A stretch of 41,424 nt of DNA from Calidihabitans tengchongensis (GTDB lineage Bacteria > Sysuimicrobiota > Sysuimicrobiia > Sysuimicrobiales > Kaftiobacteriaceae): the NCBI GenBank assembly GCA_031459615.1, contig JAVKIE010000016.1, positions 1-41,424 of the forward strand, read 5' to 3'. A program made the position numbers and the translations under genes. This document shows positions 40,538 through 41,424 of this stretch, one piece after another. How positions within the stretch are numbered: position 1 is the stretch's first letter; each line of letters starts with the position of its first letter. The notes under the pieces are model-generated. The model worked only from the letters and a program-made list of their open reading frames with translations. It made no database searches and was not told where the DNA came from.

Positions 40538-41424
40538 GCAGGAACGCGGAGCTGGTGGCCCTCGCGGGCTTGCTGCACGACATCGGCAAATTCCGGCAGC
40601 GCGCCTTCTGGTCGGAGCGGCAGAACCACGAAGGCCATGGACGGAGGTGGGCGGAGGACAGGTTGCTGCCCCGCCTGCAGTTCCTGAACGAGCAGGAAAG
40701 GCGGCAGATCGCGGAGGCGGTCGAGAAGCACCACTATCCGCGGCCGTACGCCCGGGACATCCGGGTGGTCCAGCTGGCGGACCGGCTGGCCAGCGGGGAG
40801 CGGGTGCCGCGGCAGGAGGAAGGGACCGGAGATCCGTCACAAGAGCTGCTGATCCCCGTGTTCGCGGAGCTGCGACTGGACGGCCGCGGACCGGAGGGAG
40901 TCCATCGGTGGGCCTACCCGACAGCCAGGCTGGAGCTTGGTGACCAAATCTTTCCCGGATCCGGGCCGGATCTGCACGCGGAGTACAAGACCCTCTGGGA
41001 CGGATTCGAGCGCGAGCTGGGGGCGATCCCCGACGACGCCCCTTGCTTTTCGGACCCGGGCGCCTTCGTGTTGACGTGGATGTCCTTGCTGCGGGTCCAC
41101 GCCTGGTGCGTGCCGGCCGCCGCGTACAAGGACGAGCCCGACGTGTCCCTGGCCGACCACCTGCACGTCACGGGGGCCCTGGCTGCGTGCCTGTGGGAGC
41201 TGCCGGACGCAGCGATCGACCGCCTGGAGGAAGGGGGGGCCGACGACCAGCCCGTGGCCTTGCTGGTGGGCGGCGACCTGTCCGGCATCCAGCGGTTCCT
41301 GTACACCATCAGCAGCGCCGGGGCCGCCAAGAGCCTGCGGGGCCGGTCGGCCTACCTGAGCCTCCTCTGCGAAGCGGTGGCGGAGTACGTGCGCCGCGAC
41401 CTCGACCTGTTCCCGTGCAACGTC
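40534..41424 (+). CDS. cas10: Cas10 (Csm1-type), N-terminal part, cut by right window edge
   Basis: The large subunit of type III effector complexes; it makes cyclic oligoadenylates and has a DNase. From GTG 40534 the frame stays open for 297 codons to the window end. The HD nuclease domain starts at once: LAGLLHDIGKFRQRAFW, with EKHHYP at about 78. Later comes DEPDVSLADHLHVTGALAACLW and GGDLSGIQRFLYTISS-AGAAKSLRGRSAYL, the conserved Cas10 block before the first palm domain. The GGDD cyclase motif must lie past the window. Type III-A (Csm1) is the best guess. The GTG overlaps the cas6 stop. Confidence 0.95.
   Translation, partial: MSRNAELVALAGLLHDIGKFRQRAFWSERQNHEGHGRRWAEDRLLPRLQFLNEQERRQIAEAVEKHHYPRPYARDIRVVQLADRLASGERVPRQEEGTGDPSQELLIPVFAELRLDGRGPEGVHRWAYPTARLELGDQIFPGSGPDLHAEYKTLWDGFERELGAIPDDAPCFSDPGAFVLTWMSLLRVHAWCVPAAAYKDEPDVSLADHLHVTGALAACLWELPDAAIDRLEEGGADDQPVALLVGGDLSGIQRFLYTISSAGAAKSLRGRSAYLSLLCEAVAEYVRRDLDLFPCNV

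Overview
This is a very GC-rich bacterial window (over 70 % G+C by eye). Every gene I can support lies on the plus strand. The mix suggests an uncultured, probably thermophilic Terrabacteria lineage (Armatimonadota / CSP1-3-like or a deep Bacillota relative; this is inference). The clues are a Phe T-box leader, a YqzL-like mini-protein, an infC-rpmI-rplT operon with an attenuator, an archaeal-type methionine adenosyltransferase, extended -10 promoters that sit almost on the start codon, and a type III CRISPR locus.

Layout. 1-5 kb: ispG (cut by the left edge), an MgtC/SapB membrane protein, a rhomboid protease, archaeal-type SAM synthetase, a beta-propeller lipoprotein and an FmdB-type zinc ribbon. 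5.2-15.8 kb: one long operon for a cell-envelope MoxR/von Willebrand factor A system (secreted beta-rich protein, ABC-2-like permease, coiled-coil membrane protein, MoxR ATPase, DUF58, two membrane vWA proteins). 15.9-21.4 kb: iron alcohol dehydrogenase, LarA-like protein, sirtuin, MTA phosphorylase, a small membrane protein and threonine aldolase. 21.5-25.1 kb: infC (non-canonical ATC start, attenuated leader), rpmI, rplT, then the TrkH/TrkA potassium uptake pair. 25.2-30.3 kb: an rRNA 2'-O-methyltransferase, a purine/pyrimidine inverted repeat, a yqzL-like gene, the Phe T-box, pheS, a pheT without its tRNA-binding domain, and cvpA. 30.4-37.5 kb: DNA polymerase X, alkyladenine glycosylase, a phosphoglycerate-mutase-like metalloenzyme, mutS2 and tyrS. 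37.5-37.9 kb: hairpin repeats and tRNA-Ile(GAU).

Right of the tRNA the character changes. A gene-poor stretch of about 340 bases, visibly less GC-rich, leads into a type III CRISPR-Cas region. It holds a NE0113-family CARF protein fused to a LuxR-type helix-turn-helix, a small secreted protein of unknown family, cas6, and the first 297 codons of cas10 with an HD nuclease domain. The CARF-LuxR fusion is the strongest candidate for something new: a possible cyclic-oligoadenylate-responsive transcription factor linked to type III interference. No CRISPR array lies inside the window.

Most operons are tightly packed, with nine start/stop overlaps of the ATGA or GTGA kind. Three intergenic gaps carry related degenerate CAACG-type repeats, and a different palindromic family follows tyrS.
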